Of a stretch of DNA of 64,000 bases, positions 41,233-52,972 are shown one piece after another (within the stretch, counting starts at the first letter, position 1; each line of letters begins with the position of its first letter). This stretch comes from Macrolepiota albuminosa (taxonomy: Eukaryota; Basidiomycota; Agaricomycetes; Agaricales; Agaricaceae): contig JAMWFC010000043.1 of assembly GCA_027475525.1 (NCBI GenBank), forward strand, positions 62,001-126,000, written 5' to 3'. Position numbers and translations under genes: made by a program. The notes under the pieces were generated by a model. The model worked only from the letters and a program-made list of their open reading frames with translations, was not told the origin of the DNA and ran no database searches.

Positions 41233-42534
41233 GCTGGAGGTATGAATCGGCGTTGGTCAAGTGCTGTGCTCCTCGCGACTAGCTCGTGGGCAAGACGTGT
41301 TTTGGGTTCAGTGGTAATCAGAATGTGTTAGCTGAAATTTAGTCAGAGATATAAGGGCGACGACTATGATTTGAGGAGAAGTGTGCGCAGTTGAACCTGT
41401 GTTCGAGTTTGATATGTTGAGAAACTGCGCCCAGGGCCACGTGCCAATCAGTGCCACAATTTGTGGAGACCAGGCTGCGGACACCAGTGCACTACATATC
41501 CAATTGCATCCATGTTTTCCCTTAAAGTACATTGAGATGGTCTGAACTCGGCTACTTCCATGCAATTCCAGCCACCTTTTTTGTCAAGACAGCAAGTAGC
41601 AAGTCTAATTACAGCCTTTCGGTTTTCAGACTCCGAGTTTGTCACCTCTGTTATATTTGTGCTGCTCTCAACCACCTTATCGCTTACAGACAGCTAATGA
41701 CTGAGCCAACACTTTTGCTCTGGACTTTCAAACGACCTAGATCAACGAAGTTAACCATTACTTGCGATTTGTTTCTCTTGGTTTATCAGCTGGTTGTCTT
41801 CTGCTGTTTTACTCGGATCTCGTCTCACTCAGCTAGCTTGATTCTTTCCTGTGTACCTTGTTCTCATCAGCTGATCTCTCACAGTTGTCATATCTTGCCT
41901 CGTCGCACAACCTTGGTCTGGGAACAAAACAGGAGAAAGTCAAATTATGATAATACAGCAATGTCTACCTTGATGTACCTTTGCATTATACTCAACTCCT
42001 ACCTATCTATCGTCAACTGAATGAGTAAATATCTCTCCTCGATCTTATTCGAGATCCTGTACCTCTCAACGCAACGCATAGAGATCTAGTTCGCGCTGAT
42101 GGTAGTCATTATGAAGACCGTGGTACTCCAGACATGACAATGATGGGTGACATTTTGCAATGGCTTGAGGCTGGAAAAGTGGATCCAGAAGCCAAGAAGC
42201 ACTTGGTCAATAGCAATGGATAGTGTTTCTGTCTATAAAACAGGAACAGCATCTGAGCTTCTGGCATTACAAAAAAAACACGGTGCAAACCACCATCGAA
42301 TTCTTGAGAACGTGGTGTTACCATATGTATTGGTATTGGTTGAACTCAACATGTGTAGATTTGTCCTATGTAGACCAAAGAGCGACTTATCTGTGCACCA
42401 CTCAGAGTCAACAGCTCGAGTTATAACATTGACTGTTAAACTGTCGTTCACAAAACGACTATCGTCAAACAGAGGCTATCGCCCGAACACAAGAAAGAGG
42501 TCGACATGAAGAAAACTAATTAATGATGAAGCAA
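41233..42534. other. intergenic region with decayed coding remnants
   Basis: Promoter side of the four-TM gene and then sequence with short broken frames. At 42033-42222 (plus) an open stretch reads DLIRDPVPLN ... GTPDMTMMGDILQWLEAGK and stops. It looks like an exon fragment or transposon piece, but I cannot assign it. Confidence 0.35.
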
Positions 42535-43515
42535 TCAGTCGTACTTCCCTCTACTTGAACCCCAAGCCCCCTCTCTATCCCTTGATCGATGCCTACGGGA
42601 ATTGTCAACGTCCCACCGCCGGCGGTCTCGTTCTCTTTCCCGTTCGCGCTCATCATCATAATCACTCTCCACACGACCTAATTCTCGATTTCCAGGACGC
42701 TCTCGGCGCCTCTCCTCTGCGTCCCCATAACGCCGTCGTTCGTCCCACTCGCGTTCATACTTCCTCGGTCGTTCAAAAGATCGAGACCGTGCTCGAGAAG
42801 TCTCGATGCGCCGTGGTGAACGCGACCTATCCATTCGCTCTCTATATCCATCTGCTCTCCTCGGTGACCTCTCTCTGTCATGATGCGGCTCCCTCTCCCT
42901 ATTCATATCATCCCTTCGTGGGATTGGCGACCGCGACCGCGACGGTGACCTATCCCTTACCCTCCTCGCTTCCTTTCTCGCTCTCTTCTCCTCGCGTCTC
43001 GCCTCTTTCCGTTTCCGCCTCTCCTCCTTCTCACGGGCTTTCGCTTCAGCATTGTCAATCGCCTTTTGCTTCACGAGCGTAGGTGACGCAAGACCACCCG
43101 GGCTCGCAGCCGTAGCCGTCGGACTACCTGACGTTGCAGCCGTCTTTTTAGCAGGCTCAAATCCTCTGCTCACGCGTCAGTTGATAATTCAGGCTTAAAT
43201 AGCAAAGAACGGACTCACAGAGCAACAGCAAGCGCGTCTGCCTCGAGTTCCTTTATTTTCCGAATTTCTTCATCGCGCTCTGTCTGAGAACTATTTTTAT
43301 CACGGTTATACCAATGAACATCCTTGTTCTTCTGCCACCGACCCGTCGGCGCGTTGATACTGTGTCCAAGGTAGTGCTTGAGATCATTTCCATTAATATC
43401 ATCTAGAGAAGGTTTTGAGAGAAAGATTTACCTCACGGTCTTTGTCTGCAGAAACATCAGACCATTTGAATTCTGCTTGACCACCGCGGGTACCGCCTCG
43501 CACCGGTTCAAACAT
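42535..43515 (-). CDS. Mmtag-domain (MMTAG2-like) RNA-associated protein
   Basis: Three exons (43515-43432, 43376-43219, 43165-42535), introns 55 and 53 nt, 290 residues. The N-terminus MFEPVRGGTRGGQAEFKWSD followed by YLGHSINAPTGRWQKNKD is the conserved start of the MMTAG2 / kinase phosphorylation domain family. Residues from about 130 form a basic Lys/Arg/Glu helix. The rest is an Arg/Ser/Asp-rich low-complexity tail with RSRSP motifs, as in splicing-associated proteins. Nuclear, RNA-linked role inferred. The gene looks intact. Confidence 0.88.
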
Positions 43516-44954
43516 TGAGAGAGGAGTGGGTCTACGTTAGTTCGTGACAAAGTGTGACGTAACCAGTCTATCCACAAGTATGAATACTGTTTTTGTTGAC
43601 CAAGGTTCTTTTTCAAGTTTTCTACAATGTTCGTCCTCCCTGTTAAGCACAATATCACTCAGTCGGTGTTGTTAACGACTGAGGTGTTCCGCATTCCAAA
43701 TCTGACAACACATAACTCAACTGTAGAGTTTTTTTTTCTTTCTTTTTCTTTTCTTTTTTTTTTGGAGTAGTGTTTTGGCCAGAGGAGCCACCACCTCTGA
43801 GCCATAGCAGACATGGATAATCCCTATGTGCTGGCACAAGAAGACTAAATCCTCTATCAATACAATTCTGGGCAATTCAGAGATTTGTGCTTGAGTTGAT
43901 TCCCTTCTATATTTGATTGGAATAAGATCACTAGAGCTGGCAATGCAGCAGGTGAGATTCCTGCTACACCACATAGGTAGCTGCAATAGAGTAGATGCTC
44001 TTTAGTAGCACTAGTATTATCATCAGTCCTTTTTAGAATGCATATCAGCAGAAAAACCCATACTATCGTTGGTTGGGAGTTTCAAAAATTTTACCGATTT
44101 GTAAATTAAGAGACATCGACAATACTCTATTTCAATCGGACTTCTGTAGTCGGTGCGATAAATTTCAAACAAGACACTCCCAGACCAGATTTGAGAATGG
44201 TGGATGTGTTGTTGTGTCGGGACGATGCCGGTAGGGCGTGTCCCAAAAGTTGGGAGTTTCAAAGCTTTTGTCACACATCATAACGCTGACTCATAGGGGA
44301 AATTTCAACTCCGCTACGGCAATTGAGCACACGGTAAGTCACGCTCAAATACCTTGTTTCTTGTATCTCATGCCTCACACGTCAGGATGTTCTAAAATCG
44401 TGAAGATTACTTCTCTGAGAGGTCTATAAGACTCTTGGAGACTTTGGTACTGATTTGCTCACTGACACTTAATTCCGGAACCCTTTGAATACAATTTTCT
44501 CCATTTTCTATTCTTGTTGACTATATCGCAACATAGATAGATGTGTATCCCTTCATTTTTGTGGTCAACTATGTTGTACTCCTATTGAACTAATATATCG
44601 CTTGAAAGATCAGTGGCTCCATGTCCACGATCTCTTAGTATTCTGGATTTTGAAACTCCCAACCCTTTTGAAAGCCATAACACGTGATAGTATCTCCATG
44701 TCCACGATCTCTTAGTATTCTGGATTTTGAAACTCCCAACCCTTTTGAAAGCCATAACACGTGATAGTATAGGAGGTGAAAGCTGCAGTCAGTGCATTTG
44801 CTAGACCAAACCTATTGGCAACCAATAAGTGGTGGGTCTTGCAAAAGCACCCTTTAAGTTGACACTGTTAAAAAACTTCAGGAATGTAGACTGAGAAGCT
44901 TTCAATGACACTCTGAAGGAGTGCATCTCTATTCATCTGCTGGTACAGCCAATC
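43516..44954. other. intergenic, AT-rich, no gene recognised
   Basis: Contains a poly-T/CT tract at about 43727-43765, a 77-bp exact duplication at 44617-44770, and repeated ACTCCCAAC / GTTGGGAGT words on both strands that hint at an old inverted-repeat insertion. No supported coding gene. Confidence 0.4.
44617..44770. repeat. 77-bp exact tandem duplication (probable assembly joint)
   Basis: 44617-44693 equals 44694-44770. Confidence 0.95.
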
Positions 44955-46312
44955 TGTAAGGGTGATGATAGGACCCCACACAGGCTAGGTGCATCAACAG
45001 CAGGCTCAGCATCAGCTCTGGACACCTTGCTGCATTCATTCCAAACTTGGCACATACGATTTATCCATTTTAAGCCATTCCCCATGGCCATGCACAGCAA
45101 GCCACATACCCAATCAGTGATAGCACAGATGGCAGCTGGAATAACAAGTGACAGCAGGCATCATGCCATCGGCAAGCATTGACAAATGGCATCACTCAGG
45201 CAGCACGTGGTATCGCTAGCCAGCGGCAGTGCTTACAAGTTGGAATGATGGTATTTCCCCATGACTGACAGCTTGGTGTTTCACCTTGGCACCTGGCACT
45301 GCTTGGTGCCTTCTCTTTACTTGGACAGAAGCATTTTCATTAAACTCTCATTATTTAGTTTAATGCATGATGACTACTTACGTTCTTTTCAGTTCACCGC
45401 TCCTTGGTGATGCTTAGTCGCTTAGCAATGGTGAACTCATTCTATTATAAATATTTACCATTGTCACTAGTTAGAACAGAACAGAGTACCCCAGTTTACA
45501 CCCTTCAGTTCACCTCACAGTTCAGATTTCTTTTGAGCTGACTAAGTTTGTAGTTGCCAACTGTCTGAACACTCTTAGCCTGCTTGCTGCAGTTACACTT
45601 ATGGAACCTACACACCTTGCACCTATGGCAGGCATCACGTAGCTTGGTCATTGCTAAGCCTCTAGTTTCCTTGCCATGTCCTCTGCTGCACTTACTCATA
45701 TTTACATCCCCTTTTCACTCAGGTGTACTTTGTTGTTAGCACATCTTCCTTGCTGCCCATCCTTACTGACCCTTGTTACTAATCTTCACCTAATCTTGCC
45801 ATTCAACTTATTTCAGACTTGTTCTCTGGGAACTGCTCAGGACTCCCTCAACCCTTAGCATGCCCAACACATTATTTGTGTAGCTGTAAACTGTATCTGC
45901 TACTAATCTACTTTTGGGCATCATCAGTGACCTCTGGAGGTTATGGCTCAGTCATACAGCTGGCAGAGGGAGATCCAAAGTGTATTAGAGTATATACTGA
46001 CAATATCATAATAATTACTCACCTGGCAGAGGAAGGTCCAAAAAGAACAAGTCTAGAGATTCCCTATGCCAGGTTGGATGCTTCTGGGGCCTCTGAAGCA
46101 TGGGAAACTGTACAGTACAAAAAAACCTTAAAAACTTGAAAATTGCCTAAACAAATAAAATGCACAAACAAAGCAGAAAAACTCTGGACTTTGGAGGTCA
46201 GAAAGGCAAACTCTGGCTTATATAAGCAATCTGGAAGCAATACTGAAGGGCCCACACTTATCTGAATGGTAGCTAAAGAACCAGAGCACCTTAAAGGCTG
46301 AGAATAGTACCC
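44955..46312 (-). repeat. old LTR of the G3 family, split by a solo LTR
   Basis: 44955-44965 (TGTAAGGGTGA) and 45927-46312 together match the first three quarters of the 518-bp LTR at 46843-47360 (GACCTCT-GAGG, GGCTCAGTCA, CTGGCAGAGGGAGATCC). The match ends after GAGAATAGTAC at about 46312. The interval 44966-45926 is a later insertion. Confidence 0.8.
44966..45926 (+). repeat. solo LTR of the element I family (961 bp)
   Basis: Starts TGATAGGACCCC and ends GGCATCATCA. Alignable along its length with 7820-8765 but strongly depleted in CpG. Flanked by GTGA at 44962-44965 and 45927-45930. No internal region remains, so it formed by LTR-LTR recombination. Confidence 0.92.
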
Positions 46313-46842
46313 AGTACATTATTGATTCACATGTTTTGATAATCTCTTACAATAATATTCTTAATGGATGGCCTGACCAATAAAGCCTTCCAATGTGTCA
46401 CATGTAAATGGTAGCTTTCCAGTAGCATTGAATAACTCACATAGTGTCTAAAGTATTTTTCTATATAGGCACACTCAGCCAGGGGTCAAAACTCTGACCT
46501 TGCACTTGGAGGACTATGTGATCTCCTTAAAGACTGCAATGGTGTCAGCTGAGCCACTACAGCCTCTTGTCTTTATGTGTAAATATGTGATCCAACTAAG
46601 CAGCTGCCCTATCAATGTTCTTTAAGAAAGTAGCATCCTTTTTCATGCAAGTTTTTACTATGTTCTGATGTCTCATGGTCTAAAAAACAATTACTATCTT
46701 CTTCAAGATGCCTGTCTTTGTCATTCTTGCTATTCAAGGCCTTATTCTGAATAGAAAAAGCATATATTATAGAATTCCAATTGTGAGCAATCTATGAAGA
46801 ATGACTAATATATCTGCTCTGTTGAGGGTGAGAACAAACAAG
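46313..46842. other. spacer between old LTR and element G3
   Basis: AT-rich sequence without coding signal, apart from the possible tRNA-derived stretch at 46478-46567. Confidence 0.4.
46478..46567 (-). repeat. possible tRNA-derived SINE remnant
   Basis: On the minus strand, TGGCTCAGCTG fits the pol III A-box consensus and, about 55 nt downstream, GTTTTGACCCC resembles a B-box (GGTTCGANYCC) with the CG lost. No full cloverleaf fold was found, so it is not called as a tRNA gene. Confidence 0.35.
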
Positions 46843-47360
46843 TGTAAGGGCGACCTCTAGAGGCTGTGGCTCAGTCACACAGCTGGCAGAGGGAGATCCA
46901 AAGTGTATTAGAATATATACTGACAATATCAAGGTAGCTACTCACCTGGCAGAGGGAGATCCAAAGAGAACAAGTCTGGGGATTCCCTATGCCAGGTTGG
47001 ACGCTTCTGGGGCCTCTGAAGCGTGGGAAACAACTGTACAGTACAACAAAACCTTAAAAACTCGAAAATTGACTAACCAAACAAGTGTGCAAACAAGGGA
47101 GGAAAACTCCGGACTTTAGAAGTCAGAAAGGCAAACTCCGGCTTATCTAAGCAGCCTGGAGCAGTGCTGAAGGGCCCACACTTGTCTGAGTGATAGCTAA
47201 AGAACCAGAGCACCTCAAAGGTTGAGAATAGTACCAACAGATAGTGTTGAAGAAGTAGTAACAGCAAAATGAGAGAATGGTAGAAGAAATAAGGAAGTGA
47301 ATGAAAGGAGAGTGAAGAAATAAGGAGTGAAAGAAGAAGGGAATGAGGGGTCCCCTGACA
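46843..47360 (-). repeat. 3' LTR of G3 (518 bp)
   Basis: In element orientation TGTCAGGGGACC...CGCCCTTACA. Matches 52973-53490. Confidence 0.95.
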
Positions 47361-47373
47361 TCACCCCCCCTCT
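47361..47373 (-). other. polypurine tract of G3
   Basis: Minus strand reads AGAGGGGGGTGA just before the 3' LTR, overlapping the end of pol. Confidence 0.8.
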
Positions 47374-49210
47374 AGAGTGCGGCGTCTCGACGTGCTGGAT
47401 AGAAGTAGTTCTGGATGGCCTGGTCTACTTTGGAAAGGGAATAGAGGCCTCTGATTGCCCGAGGAGCATCAGGATGCTGTTGATAGAATTCCTGGACCAA
47501 GGCAGGGGCATGGACATTCTCTTGTGGCTCCCAGGAAACGTCCTCGATTCCATAGCCCTTCCACTTGACCTTGAACTGAAGCTTATTCCTAAAGAGTCGG
47601 CTGTCTAGGATCCGCTCCACTTCGTACTCTTCTTGGTTGTTTACCAGAACTGGTGGTGGAGGTGGCTGTGGACGTCGACCTGGAATTGGATCCTCTGGGG
47701 CTGGAGAAAGCTTCACCACATTGAAGACTGGATGGAGTCGACTCATTCCACTAGGCAGCTTGAGTCGATAGGCAAGTGGGCCTACCTGTCTTACTATAGG
47801 GAAGGGGCCTAGACGACAGTGAGAGAGCTTCTGAGAAGGTCGGGTAGTGGCAATGTCAGAGGCATCCAGGTAGACTCGATCTCCAGGCTTGTACTTGGGG
47901 GCTGGAGTTCGTCCACGATCGTAGTAGCGGGCCATGTCATCCTTTGCCTTAGCTAAAGCTGCCTTGGCCTCCTCCTGGGCTGCCTTCATCCGATCTATGA
48001 ACTCATTGACAGCTTCATTCTCTGAAGGTCGTCCACGAGGCTCAAATCCCATCCGAGGATGTCGACCAGTATCTAGAAGGAAAGGAGACATCTGGGTGGC
48101 AGCGTGTACACGGTTGTTGTACTGGAACTCTGCCTCCAGTAATAGGTCGTCCCAGTCATCCTGTCGTTCATTGCAGAAGAGCTGGAGATACTGTTCTAGC
48201 TCCTGGTTGACACGCTCAGTCTGGCCATCAGACTGGGGGTGGTAGGCTGTGGAGGTGTGGAGTTTGACATGGAGGAGGCGATACAGTTCTCTCGTAAACT
48301 CTGCCACAAACTGAGGTCCGCGGTCTGAGACATAAGCATCTGACAACCCATGGAGCTTCCAGACATGCTTCCGGTACAGATTGGCAGCGCCCATGGCTGA
48401 GCAAGTAGTGTGTGTTGGAATAAAATGAGCACGCTTGCCACAGAGATCCACTACCACCATGATCGCATCATATCCATGAGAATCAGGTAACTCAACAATG
48501 AAGTCTACCGAGGCCACACTCCAACGCTCAGCTGGGATAGACAATGGATGAAGCTGTCCCATAGGAGGCTGATGACGAGGCTTAGTCCGAAGGCAAAGAT
48601 CACAGGTGGAGGTGTAAGAGCCAATATACCGTGACATTTGAGGCCACCAGTAATTCCGCGAAACCAGCTCCAGTGTCTTCCATCTGCCAGGATGTCCTGC
48701 AACTCGAGAGTCATGATGCTGCTCCACAATCCGCCTCCGGAGGTCTGGCAGGTTGGGAACATAAATGCGTCCCCGGAAGGTGAGAAGACCATTCTCCAGA
48801 GACCACTCGTCAGTGCGGACAGACTTCACTCCAGCTTTCTCTCGAGCATGCAAGGCCATGGCAGCCTTAGCTACCAGATCTTCTTGAGCGCCCTCCCGGT
48901 TACCTCGTCGGATGTCTCGAAGGATGCTCACTTCTTCTCCCTGGCCAACCACACCTTCTAGAGCATGGATAGCAAATAGTTCTGGCTTCAGAAGTACAAT
49001 ATTGTCATTGTCACTAGCTCCTGAACCATGGTCTGCTCGCCTAGAAAGCGCATCTGGCTTACCCATGCTCCATCCCGGTTTGTGATGCAGAGAGAAGTCG
49101 AAGTTGGCCAGATACAAGGACCATCGAGCCTGTCAGCGGTTGAGTTTCTTGGCCATCCGAAAGTACTCTAAGTTCTTGTGATCAGTCCACACCTCGAATT
49201 TATGCCTGGC

Positions 49211-49364
49211 ACCCTCAAGGAAATGTCGCCACTCCTCAAATGACCGAATAATAGCTAGCATCTCCTTGTCATGGATCTCATAATTTCACCCTCAAGGAAA
49301 TGTCGCCACTCCTCAAATGACCGAATAATAGCTAGCATCTCCTTGTCATGGATCTCATAATTTC
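49211..49364. repeat. 77-bp exact tandem duplication (probable assembly joint)
   Basis: 49211-49287 equals 49288-49364; in RNase H of G3, shifting the frame. Confidence 0.95.
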
Positions 49365-49777
49365 GCTCCACGGCATTGAGACTCTTGGAGTAGAAAGCCA
49401 CAGGATGCCACTTACCATCCTCCCTTGACTGTTGAGAGAGAACGGCCCCAGTAGCAAAATCTGAGCTATCAGCTTCGACACGGAAGGGAGAGTCATCATC
49501 TGGGAATATAAGGACAGGCTTTGAAGTGACTGCCTGTTTGAGGGCATCAAAGGCTGTCTGCTGTGCTGCATCCCAGTGCCAAGGAGTGTCCTTAGTGGTG
49601 AGATCGAAGAGGGGCCGGGCATGGTGTGAGAAATCCTGAATAAACCTCCGGTAGAAGTTGGTAAAACCCAGGAAGGCCTGAACCTCCTTCTTGTTCTTAG
49701 GCTCCGGCCACTCCGCTACACCAGCCACCTTGACTGGGTCCATCTCAGCCATTCCATGAGAGATGATCAGTCCAAGA

Positions 49778-49931
49778 TATTCAACCTTAGTCTGCTCAAA
49801 CTCACACTTCTCTGGCTTAAGATAGAGCTGGTGCTGGCGAAGACGTTCCAGTACTATTCAACCTTAGTCTGCTCAAACTCACACTTCTCTGGCTTAAGAT
49901 AGAGCTGGTGCTGGCGAAGACGTTCCAGTAC
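49778..49931. repeat. 77-bp exact tandem duplication (probable assembly joint)
   Basis: 49778-49854 equals 49855-49931; in RT of G3, just after the YLDD box, shifting the frame. Confidence 0.95.
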
Positions 49932-51715
49932 AATGCGCGTAATCCGACAATGCTCCTCTAGAGCCTTGGTATAGATGAGAATATCGTCAAGGTATACGCA
50001 CACAACACCTTCCACTATGAGGTCTCGGAAAATGTCGTTCATCATGGTCTGGAAGGTGGCAGGGCTATTAGTGAGGCCAAAGAACATTACCAGAGGTTCA
50101 AAGAGTCCACGATTTGTTCGGAATGCTCCCTTCCACTCATCTCCTTCTTTGATGCGCACATTGTTGTAGCCTCAGCGGACATCCAACTTGGTAAAGTAGC
50201 GCGCACCTCGGAGGTTGTTGACAAGCTCTGAAATGAGTGGTAAGGGGTAGCGATTCTTCACAGTCATCGCATTCAAGACTTGGTAGTCCTGAACCAGACG
50301 TAGAGATCCATCCTTCTTCTTAATGAAGAAGACTGGAGAGGCCATCGGAGACTTTGAGGGACGGATGCGACCAGAGTCTAAATTCTCCTGCAAAAAGGCA
50401 TCAAGCTCATCCTGTTCTCTGGGAGAGAGTGGGTAGACCTTGCAGCTAGAGGGCTCAGCATTGGGTGTAAGCTCAATTGCATGGTCCCACTGCTTACGCT
50501 CTGGCAGGGAGTCAAATGATGCCTTAGAGAAAACATCCTCAAAGTCTTGCAGGTGATGAGGAACCGCATCTCGGAACGACTTAGGAGCAGAGTTGGCAGC
50601 AAATGCCTGAGCTAGCCGCTGGGAGGTAGTTTGGCTAGCTCTGATCTCTGCTACAGTTGGTGGAGGTCGTAACGTAGTTGCATAAATCCTATCACCTGTC
50701 TCGATAGCCTCGTCTGAAGACTCTGGGTCAGGAGCGCATCCAAATTCACCCTCACGTCCATCTTCCATCTGGGCTTCACTCACTACACCTTGAACGTCCT
50801 CATAGAGGGCCTCTCTATAAGGGAACGCCAAGGGAGGAGGATCCAGTAGGTCAAGGTCTGCAAAGGGGAGGTGTCCAACTCGGCAAGCCCGGATAGCAGC
50901 ACGCTCACGGACTGACTCTCTGCGCTCCTCTCTCACTTCCTTAGCACATGTGGAACACCGTCGAGGGCAGCGGCTCATGCTCACCTTACCCTTGGCCCAG
51001 TCAATCTCAGGATTGTGATCACGCAGCCAGGAGAACCCAAGTATCATGTCCTGCTTTCCTAGGCTGGTAACTGCAAAGACTGCACGCTCAGAATGAGTCT
51101 GATAACAAAGAACTAAATCCACCACTGAGCGGATGGATCCAGCTTCATTGAGCGTACCATCAATGTTATAGACTGGAATGGGGTGAGAGAGGGGACGGGT
51201 AGTGAGCCGGTGTTGTTCCACATAACGGGTGTCTAGGAAGAGTCCAGTAGCGCCACTGTCCAAGAGAGCTATGACGCTTCGAGTCTGCTGAGTGTCAGTT
51301 GTCTCAATCTCCACATTCAGACGCAGAGAGTTGGGAGAGGGAGTAGAAGCAACAACATAGCGACGGGGAAGGCGTCGTTCCCAAGCTGGGACACGTGGTC
51401 GTTGGACAGGAGAAGGAGGAGAAGAAGTCTTAGCGGAGGCTTGGACCAAGGGGGTATTTTGTACGTCGGAGGGGGTGCTTACAGTTTCAGTCAGAGAATC
51501 AGGAGTAGGGAGCGATACATTAGAAGACTCTACTGATTGACATGTAAACTGATTAGCACCAGGCGGCGGAGGCGTACAACTCATCCGTCGCTCTATTGAA
51601 AACCCTCCCCTGCTGAACCAAAGGACCCATCCGATGGTTCTGCTACAGCTTCCACAGGACCCAAGGACTCCTCCAGGGGTTCTGCTTCAGTCTGTACATC
51701 TGGGGAGGGGTTTCC

Positions 51716-52858
51716 TCAAACGTCTCGGGCAGCAAGGAGCTGGAGAAGGAGCTCCTCCTGCTCTGAAGCTGAGAGATAGCGCACCTCTAACCCCTGGGGA
51801 CAATACCGAGCGAAGTGACCAGGCTTTCCACAGCGACGGCAGAGGAGAGGAAGGGAGGAACATTGACGAGAGGCATCGACATCCATAGGTACTCCAAAAG
51901 GAAGAGGACGTGCTGCAGGTACCTGAGCTGGGGGTGGAGCGCGAAATGGAAGGGGAGGCTGGATGGGATGACGAGCAGAAAAGGATGCCTGTGGAGTGGA
52001 GCGAGGGGCAGTTCCACGGTGGAGCTCACGTCGTAACTCCATGAGCTGCCACTGATCACGTGCTACCTGATACCAGGTCTCGATACTCGTGTCATCAGGT
52101 CGTCCCTCAGCCATGCTGTCGATCCGATCCATGAGAGAGGGAAGGAGGCCATCTCGGAAGGTGAGACAGAGCTGAAGACCATCCGGATAACAGGCCTGTT
52201 CAGCAAGAGCTCTGAAGGAGTCGATGTACTCATCTAGGGTCCGCTTCCCTTGCCCATATCGATGAGGATCTCGGAGAGTGAGAGCTGCCACCTTAGCAGG
52301 GTCCAAGGGGAAGAACTCTGTCCAAAACTCCTTCTCAAACTGATCCCAACTTCCAAAACTCTCTACTCCTCCAGGACGTCGAAAGACTCGTAGCGCGTAT
52401 GTTGAAGCTCGCCCAGACTTCATGTAAGAAAGAACCCAAGCGATTTTGAGAGCGTCAGAGGGGAAAGCCTCACCACTAAGCTGAATATAGGTGATGCAGG
52501 ACTGCAGGAAACGCTCGCCTATCGCTCGGTCACCATTGAATGCGTCTGGGAGTGCTGGGCGAGGAATATTGGCATGAACTGGGGGGGAGGCCCCAAAGCG
52601 AGGGACTGGGGGTGTGCCAGCCCTAACTGGAGGTGCCTGGAGAGGGGTAGGAGTGAGAGGGAGGCGCTCTAAGAGGGCCTGAAGGGAATGGGAGATAGTG
52701 TCTGTGGCCTGATGTAATCCAGCAAGTTTGGTGGTGTGGAGGGTGAGGGAAGCTTGAGTGGTCTGCACCTGAGTCTCCAGAGCAAGCAAGCGACCCCAGG
52801 CATCATCCTGAGGGGCAGAAGCGTCCAGGAGAGTGTCTGAGGGGGCTGGTTGGGTCAT
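51716..52858 (-). CDS. gag of chromovirus G3
   Basis: 380 residues, uninterrupted. The N-terminal coiled part (ALETQVQTTQASLTLHTTKL) is followed by the retrotransposon gag core at about 100-260 (FNGDRAIGERFLQSCITYI, FWTEFFPLDPAKVAA), a Pro-rich linker and one CCHC knuckle CRRCGKPGHFARYC at about 345-358. Starts at an ATG about 114 nt inside the 5' LTR. It stops before pol, which lies in another frame without overlap, so Pol would need reinitiation or another recoding route. Forms the virus-like particle. Confidence 0.93.
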   Translation of the reverse strand: MTQPAPSDTLLDASAPQDDAWGRLLALETQVQTTQASLTLHTTKLAGLHQATDTISHSLQALLERLPLTPTPLQAPPVRAGTPPVPRFGASPPVHANIPRPALPDAFNGDRAIGERFLQSCITYIQLSGEAFPSDALKIAWVLSYMKSGRASTYALRVFRRPGGVESFGSWDQFEKEFWTEFFPLDPAKVAALTLRDPHRYGQGKRTLDEYIDSFRALAEQACYPDGLQLCLTFRDGLLPSLMDRIDSMAEGRPDDTSIETWYQVARDQWQLMELRRELHRGTAPRSTPQASFSARHPIQPPLPFRAPPPAQVPAARPLPFGVPMDVDASRQCSSLPLLCRRCGKPGHFARYCPQGLEVRYLSASEQEELLLQLLAARDV

Positions 52859-52972
52859 AGAAGCAACAGAGGGGCAGGGAGTAATCCAGTGGGGGAGGGA
52901 CCTAAAGGGGCAAGAGAGGGCTCAAGCAGGCTGAAGGGGGCTCCCAGACCGAAATGTAGAGACTTGTTCTGC

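Larger units (their letters stand above)
47372..51584 (-). pseudogene. pol of G3: protease, RT, RNase H, integrase, chromodomain
   Basis: Open pieces 51584-50172, 50159-49854, 49752-49255 and 49117-47372 fall into one frame when the two 77-bp duplications (49778, 49211) are discounted. Protease: ALLDSGATGLFLD. RT: KLDVR and [10 protein letters not shown]. RNase H: VEADSSDFATGAVLS. Integrase: HHCC (HPGRWKTLELV and CDLCLRTK), Asp in VDFIVELPDS, Asp in VSDRGPQFVAEF, Glu in SDGQTERVNQELE. Chromodomain: YEVERILDSRL and FKVKWKGYGIEDVSWEP. True lesions are a TGA at 50174-50172 (Trp in LDVRWGY-type motifs) and a TGA at 49135-49133 (Arg). The ATG at 51584 is 131 nt after the gag stop. Confidence 0.93.

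Noticed and set aside
46478..46567. Functional tRNA gene
   Set aside because: No cloverleaf could be drawn and the B-box is degenerate; reported only as a possible SINE remnant.
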